A program made the translations under genes and the position numbers. From contig NZ_KB913029.1 in assembly GCF_000384115.1 (NCBI RefSeq), positions 2,517,057 through 2,581,056 of the forward strand: a DNA stretch of 64,000 nt, read 5' to 3'. Shown here piece by piece: positions 51,463 to 59,692 of the stretch. The first letter of the stretch is position 1. Each line of letters starts with the position of its first letter. The DNA comes from Sporichthya polymorpha DSM 43042 (lineage in GTDB: Bacteria; Actinomycetota; Actinomycetes; Sporichthyales; Sporichthyaceae). The notes beneath the pieces were generated by a model. It made no database searches, was not told where the DNA came from, and saw only the letters and a list, made by a program, of their open reading frames with translations.

Positions 51463-52097
51463 TGGCTCCGACGACGAAACGACCGCGCCGCGCGTCCGCC
51501 GACGTGCGGGAGCTTTTGCTGCGCGCGGCCCGGGACGAGTTCCTGGCGAAGGGCTACGCGGGAGCGACCACGAAGGCGATCGCCGCCCGGGCCGAGGTCT
51601 CGGAGACGGTGATCTTCAACCAGTTCGGCGACAAGACCGGGTTGTTCACCGAGGCGTTCGTCAGCCCGTTCGGCGAGGTCGTCGCCGAGTACCTCGACGC
51701 GCGCAACGACCCGCAGAACTCCTCACCGGCCGAACGCGTCGAACGGTTCGTCGACCACCTGTCCGCGCTGGCGCGCGAGTACCGCCCGATCCTGATCGCG
51801 GCGATCAGTCACCGCCTCGACGGCACCGGCCCGGCCGAGGACGACCTGCTCGACCGGCTCGCCGCCGAGCTGCAGAAGATCCTCGGCATCGGCGAGCTCA
51901 CCGAGGTTCCCGGCTTCGGTCCCGTCGGCCCTGCGACCCGCGCGAGCGCCGCCGCCATGGTGCTCGGAATGGCGCTCCTCGACGACCTGATCTTCCCCCG
52001 CGGCGCCGACCGTCCCTCCGACGCCCGCCTCGAGGCCGAGATGACCGCCGCGATCCTCAGCCGCCTTCGCGACCCCGACGCCCCGCTGTCCCACTGA
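51462..52097 (+). CDS. TetR/AcrR-family repressor divergent from the SBP4 operon
   Basis: A 211-aa repressor. The helix-turn-helix lies at about residues 25-55 (AEVSETVIFNQFGDKTGLF). Residues after about 160, ASAAAMVLGMALLDDLIFPRG, match the C-terminal signature seen in the TetRs at 7502 and 17431. It is likely autoregulated through the palindrome overlapping its start, and it controls the divergent phosphotransferase-SBP4 operon. Confidence 0.88.
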   Translation: MAPTTKRPRRASADVRELLLRAARDEFLAKGYAGATTKAIAARAEVSETVIFNQFGDKTGLFTEAFVSPFGEVVAEYLDARNDPQNSSPAERVERFVDHLSALAREYRPILIAAISHRLDGTGPAEDDLLDRLAAELQKILGIGELTEVPGFGPVGPATRASAAAMVLGMALLDDLIFPRGADRPSDARLEAEMTAAILSRLRDPDAPLSH

Positions 52098-52121
52098 CCT
52101 CGCTGGGACGGGTGAGGTCTG

Positions 52122-52760
52122 TCAGGCGACGCCCTTGCAGGGGGCGTACAGGGTGTTCCAGACGATCGCGGTGTAGGCGTCGATCAGGGACTCGACGGTG
52201 GCGTCGGTGGCGCCGCGGACGAGCTGGTGGAGTCCGCGCTCGGCCATCCAGGTCAGCCACTGGGCGACCTCGGCGGCGGGGAGGTCCGGGTCTACGAAGC
52301 CCTCGCGCTGGCCGACCTTGATGTGCTTGCGGAGGCCGGCGGTGTTGTGGGCGATCAGGCCCATCGCGGCCTCGCGGACGGCCGGGTCGTACGCGGCAGC
52401 GTCGAAGGCGGCGGCCATCAGGTTGGTGTGGGGCCGGTAGATCATGACGATCCGGGACAGGGCCTTGCGCAGGTCGTCGCGGTCGGCGGCTGCGTCGAGG
52501 TTCCACCAGTCGGTGGCGGAGTCGTCGAGGGAGTCGGTGATGTCCTCGAGCCAGGCGCGGAGCAGCTCGCCCTTGTCCTCGAAGTACACGTAGAACGTGG
52601 AGCGGGCGACGCCGGCCTGGGCGACGAGGCGTTCGACGGAGAGCTCGGTGAAGCTCTCGCCCTCGGCCAGCATCTGCTCGACGGCGGTGAGCAGCTTCGC
52701 GCGGATGTCGTCGCGCCGCTGCGCCCGGCTGCTCTGGGCCTTGCGCGTGATCGAGGGCAT
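52122..52760 (-). CDS. TetR-family repressor, candidate for the GGACA-N3-TGTCC operator
   Basis: A 212-aa repressor. Helix-turn-helix at about residues 40-65 (VERLVAQAGVARSTFYVYFE). The C-terminal domain includes AQWLTWMAERGLHQLVRGA, common in TetR regulators of acyl-CoA metabolism genes. It is divergent from the thiolase gene, with two operators (52806 and 52851) in the 135-bp gap, 45 and 90 bp from its start. This makes it the best candidate repressor for the operator seen upstream of four other operons in this window. Confidence 0.88.
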   Translation of the reverse strand: MPSITRKAQSSRAQRRDDIRAKLLTAVEQMLAEGESFTELSVERLVAQAGVARSTFYVYFEDKGELLRAWLEDITDSLDDSATDWWNLDAAADRDDLRKALSRIVMIYRPHTNLMAAAFDAAAYDPAVREAAMGLIAHNTAGLRKHIKVGQREGFVDPDLPAAEVAQWLTWMAERGLHQLVRGATDATVESLIDAYTAIVWNTLYAPCKGVA

Positions 52761-52805
52761 GGGCGCATTGTGACCGAACGGACGGTCCGGATCCACTATG
52801 TGTCT

Positions 52806-52818
52806 GGACGGGATGTCC
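52806..52818. promoter_or_regulatory. Operator GGACG-GGA-TGTCC (TetR/thiolase gap, site 1)
   Basis: One mismatch from the perfect GGACA-N3-TGTCC palindrome; flanked by TCT and GAGA as at 28640. It is 45 bp from the TetR start. A compact GGACGGTCC lies nearby at 52780-52788. Confidence 0.6.
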
Positions 52819-52850
52819 GAGATTTTGGCCACGGGTCGTAGGATGTGTCT

Positions 52851-52863
52851 GGACGCACCGTCC
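52851..52863. promoter_or_regulatory. Operator GGACG-CAC-CGTCC (TetR/thiolase gap, site 2)
   Basis: A perfect inverted repeat in the G/C variant, 45 bp from site 1 and 33 bp before the thiolase GTG. TAGGAT at 52839-52844 is a plausible -10 element lying between the sites, so binding would block transcription. Confidence 0.6.
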
Positions 52864-52895
52864 GATTCCGAGCCCTGCTGTCGAGGAGTTCTGTC

Positions 52896-54053
52896 GTGCC
52901 CGAGGCCTACATCGTTGATGCCATCCGCACCCCGGTCGGGCGCCGCAAGGGCGGTTTCGCCGAGGTCCACCCCGCGGACATGGGCGCCCACGTCATCTCC
53001 GCCGTGGTCGAGCGCAACAACGTCGACCCGAACGCGATCGACGACGTGATTCTGGGCTGCCTGGACAATCTCGGCTCGCAGGCCGGCAACATCGGCCGCA
53101 CCGCGGCGCTCGCGGCCGGGCTGCCCGAGGCCGTGCCGGGCGTGACGATCGACCGCCAGTGCGGGTCCTCCCAGCAGGCCGTGCACTTCGCCGCGCAGGC
53201 CGTGATGAGCGGGACGAACGACCTGATCATCGCCGGCGGCATCCAGAACATGACGCAGTACACGATCCTGTGCGCCTTCGCCGCCGGTGAGCACTACGGC
53301 CTCGGCCGCACCGACCCGTGGACCGGCTCCGAGAAGTGGGCTGCCCGCTACGGCACCGACGTCCTCTCGCAGTTCGCCGGCGCCGAGGGCATCGCGGACA
53401 AGTGGAACATCACCCGCGAGGAGATGGAGCAGTTCGCGCTGACGTCGCATCAGCGCGCGCTCGACGCCCAGAAGAACGGCCACTTCGACCGCGAGATCCT
53501 CGCCTTCGACACCATCACCGCCGACGAAGGTCCGCGCGCCGACACCAGCCTGGAGAAGCTCGCCGGGCTCAAGGAACTCGCGCCGGGCGGCAAGCTCACG
53601 GCGGGCGTCTCGTCACAGATCTCCGACGGCGCGGCCGCGCTGCTCGTCGCGTCCGAGGCCGCGGTGAAGGCGCACAACCTCACGCCGCGCGCCCGCATCC
53701 ACCACATCTCGGTGATGGGTGCCGACCCGGTGCTCATGCTGACCGCGCCGATCCCCGCGACCAAGCGCGCCCTGGAGCGCACCGGCCTGAGCATCGACGA
53801 CATCGACCTCTTCGAGTGCAACGAGGCCTTCGCCTCCGTGCCGATGGCCTGGGAGAAGGAGCTCGGCATCCCGCACGAGAAGGTCAACGTCAACGGCGGC
53901 GCGATCGCGATCGGACACCCCGTGGGTGCCTCGGGTGCTCGCATCATGACGACGCTGCTCCACGAGCTCGAGCGCACCGGCGGCCGCTACGGCCTGCAGA
54001 CCATGTGCGAGGGCGGCGGCGTCGCCAACGTGACCATCCTCGAGCGGCTCTGA
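52896..54053 (+). CDS. Acetyl-CoA acyltransferase (thiolase, FadA type)
   Basis: A 385-aa thiolase performing the last beta-oxidation step. The acyl-binding Cys is in DRQCGSSQQAVHFA, the His in AIGHPVGASGARI, and the proton-transfer Cys in TMCEGGGVAN. The length and MENQY-like core fit FadA thiolases; substrate preference cannot be read. The GTG at 52896 has GAGGAG upstream. It lies 10 bp before the double acyl-CoA dehydrogenase, with the TetR on the other side of the operators. Confidence 0.93.
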   Translation: MPEAYIVDAIRTPVGRRKGGFAEVHPADMGAHVISAVVERNNVDPNAIDDVILGCLDNLGSQAGNIGRTAALAAGLPEAVPGVTIDRQCGSSQQAVHFAAQAVMSGTNDLIIAGGIQNMTQYTILCAFAAGEHYGLGRTDPWTGSEKWAARYGTDVLSQFAGAEGIADKWNITREEMEQFALTSHQRALDAQKNGHFDREILAFDTITADEGPRADTSLEKLAGLKELAPGGKLTAGVSSQISDGAAALLVASEAAVKAHNLTPRARIHHISVMGADPVLMLTAPIPATKRALERTGLSIDDIDLFECNEAFASVPMAWEKELGIPHEKVNVNGGAIAIGHPVGASGARIMTTLLHELERTGGRYGLQTMCEGGGVANVTILERL

Positions 54054-54063
54054 GGGGACGACC

Positions 54064-56307
54064 ATGACCTGGCCCACCGAGGACGAGGCCGCACTCGCGA
54101 CCGAGGTCGCGCGGCTCCTCGAGCGCACCGCCTCCCGTGAGGACCTGAAGGCGGCGGTCCAGCCGACGGACATCCGGCACGACGTCGCGTGGAAGCAGCT
54201 GGCGACGCAGCTCGGTGCGGCCGGGCTCGCCGTCGACGAGGACCGCGGCGGTGCGGGCGCGGACGTCGGCGCGCTGGCGGCGGTCGCGGAGCAGATCGGC
54301 AAGGCCTGCTCGGCGGTCCCGTTCCTGTCCACCGCGATCGCCACGACGGCGCTCACGGCGGTGGGTGACACCGAGGTGCTGCCGGTGGTGGCGAGCGGCG
54401 AGCGCTCCGCGGTGCTCGCCGCGCCGCTCGACGGCTCGCCGGTCACCGTGACCGCGGTCGGCGGAACGCTGACCGGCTCGGTCGACGTCGTCGACGCCCT
54501 GACCGCGGACGTCCTCGTGGTCGTGGCCAAGGCCGCCGGCGGGGTCGCGCTGTTCGTGGTCGAGGCCTCGACCGTGCGCCGCACGCCGCTGCACACCCTC
54601 GACCTCGGCCGGCCGCAGGCCCGCGTCGAGTTCGACGGCACGCGCGCCCGCGAACTGGCGGCCGACGCCAAGCCGGCGTTGTCGGCGGCCCGGCAGGTCG
54701 CGCGGCTGCTGCTCGCGGCGGAGAACCTCGGTATCGCCGACTGGTGCGTTGCGACCGCGGTCGAGTACGCCAAGACCCGCGAGCAGTTCGGCGTGAAGAT
54801 CGGCACCTTCCAGGCCGTGAAGCACCTGTGCGCGGAGATGTTCTTCGCGACCGAGGTCGCCCGCGCGCTGCTGGTCTCCGCGGTCGACCTCTGCCGCGGG
54901 GAGGTTTCGGGCCCGGCCCGGACGGCGCTGAACGCGGCCGCGGTCGCGTGCGCCGAGGCCGCCGCGCAGGCGACCCAGGGCGCGGTGCAGGTCCTCGGCG
55001 GCATCGGCTTCACCTGGGAGCACGACGCCCACCTGTACTTCCGGCGCGCTCGCGCCAATGCGGTCCTCACCGGGTCGACCGCGACCGTCAAGGACGCGCT
55101 CGCCGAACTGCTGATCGCCGGCAAGGGGATCGCCGAACCGGTGCGGGCGACCAGCGACGACGTCGCCGCGATCGCCGAGCGGGCCCGCGGGTTCTTCGCG
55201 ACCCACGGTCACGCGCGCGGTCGGGACGCCGACGAGGCCGCCCACGTCGCCGCGGCCCGTGCGTTCCGGGCGGCCCTCGCCGATGCCGGGCTCGCGGGCG
55301 TCACGGTGCCGAAGGAGTACGGCGGCCAGGGTCTGTCGATCGCGCACGACACCGCGGTGGCCCTCGCCGCGCGCGGCATGCACACCTTCGAGGACGTCTG
55401 CGGGATCGGGATCGGCATGTGCGTGCCGGTGCTGCTCACGCTCGGCACCGAGGAGCAGAAGCAGGCCTACATCGGGCCGTTGCTCCGCGGCGAGCAGATC
55501 TGGTGCCAGCTGTTCAGCGAGCCCGGGGCCGGTTCTGACGTCGCGTCACTGCGGACGAAGGCAGTGCGCGACGGCTCGGGCCCGGACGCTGACTGGGTGC
55601 TGTCCGGCCAGAAGGTCTGGACCACCTACGCCCACCACGCCGACTACGGCCTCGTGCTCGCGCGCACGGACCCGGACGCCCCGAAGCACAAGGGCATCAC
55701 GATGTTCGTGCTCGACATGAAGGCGCCGGGGATCACGGCGCGGCCGCTGCGGCAGATGACCGGCGACGCGGAGTTCAACGAGATCTTCCTCGACGAGGTC
55801 CGCGTCCCCAACAGCGCGATCGTCGGCGAGCTCAACGGCGGCTGGACCGCCGCGCTCGTCATGCTGATGAATGAGCGCGTGCAGATCGGGCGCGACCCGC
55901 TCTCGATGAGCCCGCCGGTCAACTTCGCGATGCTGCGGGAGCTGATCGTCGAGCGCGGGCTCGGCGAGGACGCGACGGCGCGCACTCAGCTCGCCGAGGT
56001 GTTCGTCCTCGAACGGGGTCTGCAGCTGCTCGGGCACAAGGTCGCAGCGTCCCTGAAGCCGGGTCAGGACCCGGGTCCTTTCGCCTCGATCTCGAAGATG
56101 GGCGCCGCGCACCTCGCCCGGTTCACCACGCAGGCGGCCTTCGACCTCGGGGGCAACGCCGCGGCCGCGTGGTCGGGCGACGACCCCAAGGCCGGAGTGT
56201 GGTCGTACTCGATGCTCGCGGCTCCCGCTCTCGGCATCGCCGGCGGCACCGACCAGATCCAGCGGTCGATCGTCGCCGAACGCGTGCTGGGTCTGCCGAA
56301 GGGCTGA
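54064..56307 (+). CDS. Double-length acyl-CoA dehydrogenase (FadE34-like fusion)
   Basis: A 747-aa protein of two fused acyl-CoA dehydrogenase halves. The N-terminal half (about 1-360) has REQFGVKIGTFQAVKHL and VLGGIGFTWEHDAHL, with the Glu in the catalytic-base position. The C-terminal half (about 375-747) carries the substrate/FAD loop FSEPGAGSDVASL and GGTDQIQRSIVAERVLGLP but lacks that Glu. Each half is thus incomplete alone, as in ChsE-type heteromeric steroid dehydrogenases and the single-chain FadE34 of mycobacteria. It probably desaturates bulky steroid-like side-chain CoA esters. A strong hairpin follows its stop. Confidence 0.9.
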   Translation: MTWPTEDEAALATEVARLLERTASREDLKAAVQPTDIRHDVAWKQLATQLGAAGLAVDEDRGGAGADVGALAAVAEQIGKACSAVPFLSTAIATTALTAVGDTEVLPVVASGERSAVLAAPLDGSPVTVTAVGGTLTGSVDVVDALTADVLVVVAKAAGGVALFVVEASTVRRTPLHTLDLGRPQARVEFDGTRARELAADAKPALSAARQVARLLLAAENLGIADWCVATAVEYAKTREQFGVKIGTFQAVKHLCAEMFFATEVARALLVSAVDLCRGEVSGPARTALNAAAVACAEAAAQATQGAVQVLGGIGFTWEHDAHLYFRRARANAVLTGSTATVKDALAELLIAGKGIAEPVRATSDDVAAIAERARGFFATHGHARGRDADEAAHVAAARAFRAALADAGLAGVTVPKEYGGQGLSIAHDTAVALAARGMHTFEDVCGIGIGMCVPVLLTLGTEEQKQAYIGPLLRGEQIWCQLFSEPGAGSDVASLRTKAVRDGSGPDADWVLSGQKVWTTYAHHADYGLVLARTDPDAPKHKGITMFVLDMKAPGITARPLRQMTGDAEFNEIFLDEVRVPNSAIVGELNGGWTAALVMLMNERVQIGRDPLSMSPPVNFAMLRELIVERGLGEDATARTQLAEVFVLERGLQLLGHKVAASLKPGQDPGPFASISKMGAAHLARFTTQAAFDLGGNAAAAWSGDDPKAGVWSYSMLAAPALGIAGGTDQIQRSIVAERVLGLPKG

Positions 56308-56313
56308 CCCGAG

Positions 56314-56339
56314 CCCGGGGCGGCGCTGTCCGCCCCGGG
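56314..56339. terminator. Strong GC hairpin between convergent genes
   Basis: CCCGGGGCGG, loop CGCTGT and CCGCCCCGGG form a perfect 10-bp stem. It starts 6 bp after the dehydrogenase stop and ends just before the convergent HNH gene. There is no T-tract, which is usual for terminators in high-GC actinobacteria. Confidence 0.7.
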
Positions 56340-56343
56340 AGCC

Positions 56344-58167
56344 TCAGGCTGCTGGCTCGTCGGGTGCGGGGCGGGGTGGTTGTCGGTCTTCCCCGGGTGC
56401 TCGGGGTCGGCCGGGTGGGTCGGGTTCGATCAGGGGTGGGATTTCGACGTCGTAGACGGCGCCGAGGCGGGTGATCCAGCGGACTCGATCGTGGCCGAGC
56501 CGGATGAGTTGCCACCCGCCTTTGGTCTTGAGGTCGTGGTCGTGCTCGCACAGGGGGCCGAGGTTCCCGGCCAGGGTCAGTCCCCCGCGGGCGTGGTCGA
56601 TCGTGTGGTCGATCTCGGACCGCGCGGCGGGGAGCCGGCAGCCGGGGGCCTGGCAGGTCGTCATCCGCAGTTGGGTGTCCCGGCGTAGTCCTTGGCGGGG
56701 GAACCGACGCCGGGCGTCGTTCGGGTCTTCCGGGGTGGGCGGGCCGGCCGGGTTGTCCGGGTCGTCCCGGTCGGTGCCGGCGGTGGCGAGGAGGTGCTGG
56801 CGGCCGATCTCGACGAGCACGGGGTGCCAGAGCGCGATCTGGGGGCTGGTGACGGTCTGGTCGAGCAGGGCCTGCAGCAGCGTGGCGGGGATGAGCAGGT
56901 CGACGATGCCGTGGTCATCCGCGCGGCGCTTGGGCCAGTCGATGGGGCGGGCGTTGACGAGCCCGGAGCTGACCGCGTAGCCGTCGGGGCCGGTGACCGC
57001 GAACCGCCACTGCCCGGCGGACAACTGCTGGGCGAGGTCGCGGGCGTACTCGGCGTGGATCGGGCCCTGCCCGGCCAGCTCGGCCGGGTCGCGGTCGATC
57101 CCGAGCAGGGTGGAGACCTTCGCGGTCAGCTGCACCCCGTGGTGCGGGGACCGCGCCATCGGCGCCGGCTCGGGTTGCGGCTTCGGGGCGGGCTCCGGCT
57201 CGGGCGCCGCCTCCGGCTCGGCCTCGGCCTCCGCCTCCGGCTCGGCCTCGGGCTCCGCCTCGGGCTCGGGCTCCTGCTCGGGTTCCGGCGGGAACTCCTC
57301 GCCCGCGTCGGTCTCGTCGACCTCGTCGGTCTCGTCGTCGGTGGGGCGGGTGGTGGCGAGGTGGGCGAGGATCTGCTCGTCGGTGAAGTCGGCGTAGGTG
57401 CCGTCCAGCAGGTTGAGGGCGATCTCCGAGCGCAGGTGATCCACCGGCCGCGGGTCCCCGGCGCGTTTGGCGTCATCGGCCAGCTTCCGCACCCGGGCGA
57501 TGGCGGCGGCGACGCGGGCGGGGTCCTGGTTCTGCGCGGCCAGGGTGGCGGTGCCGTCCTCGTTGCGCCAACAGATCACCCGCCGCTCCCGGTGGGCCTC
57601 GGCGAAGCGGCGTTGGGCCCAGTCCGGGTCGAGCTGGATCCCGAGTTTGCGGCACCGCGCCCCGATCTGCTCACTGGTCCACGGCCGGTCGGCGTCGATC
57701 GAGCAGTGCCCGAGGACCTCATCGATCACGGTGTTGGCGTGCTCGTCGGTCATGTCCCGGACCCAGAAGTGGATCACCCGGGCCCGTTCGATACTCAACT
57801 CCCCGGCCGCCATGGCGGCGTGCAGCTTCGGGAACCGGCGCACGACGGCCCAGGCGAAGTCGAGCAGCTCGTTGCCGGTGTACGCGGAGATCCGCAGCGC
57901 GGTGCGGACCTCATCGGCGCTCCAGCGGTCCGGGGCCGCCAGGCGCACGACCTCGTCCTGGGAATCCAGCCCCCGGGACCCGACCTCGGCCACCATGCCC
58001 AGCCAGACCGCGTGGGCGGCGTTCAGCTGCCGTTGCGTCGCCCGTAGGACCGCGACCGACTCGGCCCCGGTCATCGACGCGCGCTCGCCCTCGCTGGGCG
58101 CAATGCCCAACGAGATGCCCCACGCGCTCGGCGTGGGTGCTGCCGCTGCTGCCGATGTCCCTGTCAT
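56344..58167 (-). CDS. DUF222/HNH endonuclease-type protein (13E12-like family)
   Basis: A 607-aa protein. An N-terminal DUF222 region (VLRATQRQLNAAHAVWLGM to about residue 260) is followed by an acidic low-complexity stretch at about 300-345 made of EPEPEAEPEAEPEA-type repeats. The C-terminal HNH motif (CQAPGCRLP, SEIDHTIDHARGGLT, NLGPLCEHDHDLKTKGG) is complete with its zinc-type cysteines. These proteins are numerous in actinobacteria, and their biological role is unclear. The acidic linker may separate the two halves. A GTG one codon upstream at 58170 is also possible. The gene is an isolated unit among catabolic operons. Confidence 0.88.
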   Translation of the reverse strand: MTGTSAAAAAPTPSAWGISLGIAPSEGERASMTGAESVAVLRATQRQLNAAHAVWLGMVAEVGSRGLDSQDEVVRLAAPDRWSADEVRTALRISAYTGNELLDFAWAVVRRFPKLHAAMAAGELSIERARVIHFWVRDMTDEHANTVIDEVLGHCSIDADRPWTSEQIGARCRKLGIQLDPDWAQRRFAEAHRERRVICWRNEDGTATLAAQNQDPARVAAAIARVRKLADDAKRAGDPRPVDHLRSEIALNLLDGTYADFTDEQILAHLATTRPTDDETDEVDETDAGEEFPPEPEQEPEPEAEPEAEPEAEAEAEPEAAPEPEPAPKPQPEPAPMARSPHHGVQLTAKVSTLLGIDRDPAELAGQGPIHAEYARDLAQQLSAGQWRFAVTGPDGYAVSSGLVNARPIDWPKRRADDHGIVDLLIPATLLQALLDQTVTSPQIALWHPVLVEIGRQHLLATAGTDRDDPDNPAGPPTPEDPNDARRRFPRQGLRRDTQLRMTTCQAPGCRLPAARSEIDHTIDHARGGLTLAGNLGPLCEHDHDLKTKGGWQLIRLGHDRVRWITRLGAVYDVEIPPLIEPDPPGRPRAPGEDRQPPRPAPDEPAA

Positions 58168-58497
58168 CACTGAGCAACCTAGAGGCCACCACCGACAGTC
58201 TGTTTTCGTCGCCCCTCGGGTCCGCCGCTGCCCCGGTAACCCCGGCTGCGCAACGTCTCTGACGCATCATCAGCACCACCCGCGTCTGCACAAGAGATGT
58301 CATCTCCAGTGCGGGGCGGCTGGCTCGCGGGCCGCCGTGTCTTGACGGGGGCAGTGCTGCGTCGGGCGCCGCGGGCGCGGGGCGACGGCTGAGGACGATC
58401 GCGTTGAACGAAACCGCCGAGGGCGACGGACCACTCTTCCCGGGGACGGCGCGGCCCAGCCCAAACGCACCCGCGGGGCCGTGGGGATCTCGGACTG
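58168..58497. other. 330-bp intergenic region without a gene
   Basis: No convincing reading frame exists here. It contains a dispersed palindromic repeat at 58288-58312 and serves as promoter region for the HNH gene and terminal region for the secreted hydrolase. No clear promoter or terminator was otherwise identified. Confidence 0.6.
58288..58312. repeat. Dispersed 25-bp palindromic repeat (copy 3)
   Basis: GCACAAGAGATGTC followed by ATCTCCAGTGC is 23 of 25 bases identical, in reverse orientation, to the hairpin core at 9696-9724. Its two mismatches spoil the outer pairs on one side. It lies between minus-strand genes rather than after a convergent pair. Confidence 0.65.
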
Positions 58498-59571
58498 CTA
58501 CTTGACCCGGTTGTCCAGCCACTGGGCGCTCGCGCCCAGCATCAGGTCGACGTGCTCCTCCAGGATCGGGAAGTGGGACGCGCCGGGGATGCCCGCGCGC
58601 GTCACCTCCGGGCTCCCGAAGTAGCGCAGCTCCTGCTGCAGGATCGCCGGCGGCGGGAAGACGGCGTCCCGGGTGCCGAAGACGAGCAGCACCGGGACGT
58701 CGATCTCGCCCAGGCGCAGGACGTCGTTGCCGATCCCGGCCGTCACGGACTCGATCTGCCCGCACGGGTCCGGCGCCGGGGCCGGGACGCGCTTGCGGAC
58801 CTCGGCCGACGCCGTCTGGAAGTAGAAGGTGTCGAGGGAGTCCTTCGCGAAGTGGACGTAGTCCTTGAGCGCGCCGGAGTCGCCGCCCTGGAAGCAGCTC
58901 GCCGTGGCCTGAAAGACTTCCTCGGCGGCGTAGGGGCTGGCCGCGAAGTCGCCGAAGCCCTGATTGATGAGGCCGTCGATGTTGTGGAAGCTGAAGGCCG
59001 TGATGTTGGCGATCATCCCGCCGACCGATGACCCGCCGAGGAAGACCTTCTCGAACGGCGCGGCGGTGCGCCCGGCGACCTCGTAGTCGCCGGACTTGAG
59101 CGCGTCCACCATCTGTCCCGCCACGTCCGCCTCGGAACCGAAGCACGTGGCCAGGCCCGCCGGCTTGTCGCTCGTGCCGTAGCCCAGGCGGTCGACCGCG
59201 ATCGAGACGTGGCCGAGTGCGGCGAGCGAGCGCGCGTAGTTGTGGCCGGGGATGTCGAGGTGGAAGTACTCGGAGGTCCAGGTGACCGCGTGCAGGTACA
59301 GCGTCGCGGCCCGGCCGCCCGCGACCGTCTCCCGCGGGCCGATGACGACGCCGCGGACCGTGTAGTCCTTGCCGTCGCTCGCGCACGGGACCGTGGTGCG
59401 GTTGGTGTTCTTCACCGCGAAGCTGATCGGCACCTCGACGATGTCGACCGGGTTGTCGGCCGGAGCACCGGGGACGGTGGTCCCCGCGAAGGCGGCGGAG
59501 GTCCCGATCGGCGCGCTGAGGAGTCCGGCGGTCAGGACGCCGGCGACGAGGCCGGACAGGAGGGGACGCAT
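58498..59571 (-). CDS. Secreted alpha/beta-hydrolase
   Basis: A 357-aa hydrolase. A Sec signal peptide (about 1-32, MRPLLSGLVAGVLTAGLLSA, cleaving near AFAG) is followed by an alpha/beta-hydrolase fold. The nucleophile elbow is LGGSSVGGM, with Asp in VFGTRDAVFPPP and His in PGASHFPIL. Possible esterase acting on extracellular lipids or esters. Its start is 122 bp from the divergent FAD enzyme, with the double operator at 59645-59670 between. The upstream in-frame ATG at 59652 lies inside the operator and is not the start. Confidence 0.8.
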   Translation of the reverse strand: MRPLLSGLVAGVLTAGLLSAPIGTSAAFAGTTVPGAPADNPVDIVEVPISFAVKNTNRTTVPCASDGKDYTVRGVVIGPRETVAGGRAATLYLHAVTWTSEYFHLDIPGHNYARSLAALGHVSIAVDRLGYGTSDKPAGLATCFGSEADVAGQMVDALKSGDYEVAGRTAAPFEKVFLGGSSVGGMIANITAFSFHNIDGLINQGFGDFAASPYAAEEVFQATASCFQGGDSGALKDYVHFAKDSLDTFYFQTASAEVRKRVPAPAPDPCGQIESVTAGIGNDVLRLGEIDVPVLLVFGTRDAVFPPPAILQQELRYFGSPEVTRAGIPGASHFPILEEHVDLMLGASAQWLDNRVK

Positions 59572-59644
59572 CCGCCGATCATCTGTGGTTTTCTCAGGAG
59601 ATCGCAATGGTCGCATTTCGGCGGTAACCCGAACGAACCGATCC

Positions 59645-59670
59645 GGACACAATGACTAGACACTCTGTCT
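59645..59670. promoter_or_regulatory. Two abutting GGACA-N3-TGTCC-type operators
   Basis: GGACA-CAA-TGACT (59645-59657) is followed without gap by AGACA-CTC-TGTCT (59658-59670), the second a perfect inverted repeat. A further palindrome GGCCAA-GA-TTGGCC (59677-59690) lies 2 bp before the ATG. There is no ribosome-binding site, so the transcript may be leaderless. Confidence 0.6.
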
Positions 59671-59692
59671 GGTTTGGGCCAAGATTGGCCGC

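Noticed and set aside
56692-58047. Antisense frame with Gly/Leu/Arg repeats over the HNH gene
   Set aside because: Its repeats are the complement of the acidic linker of the HNH protein and carry no independent signal.
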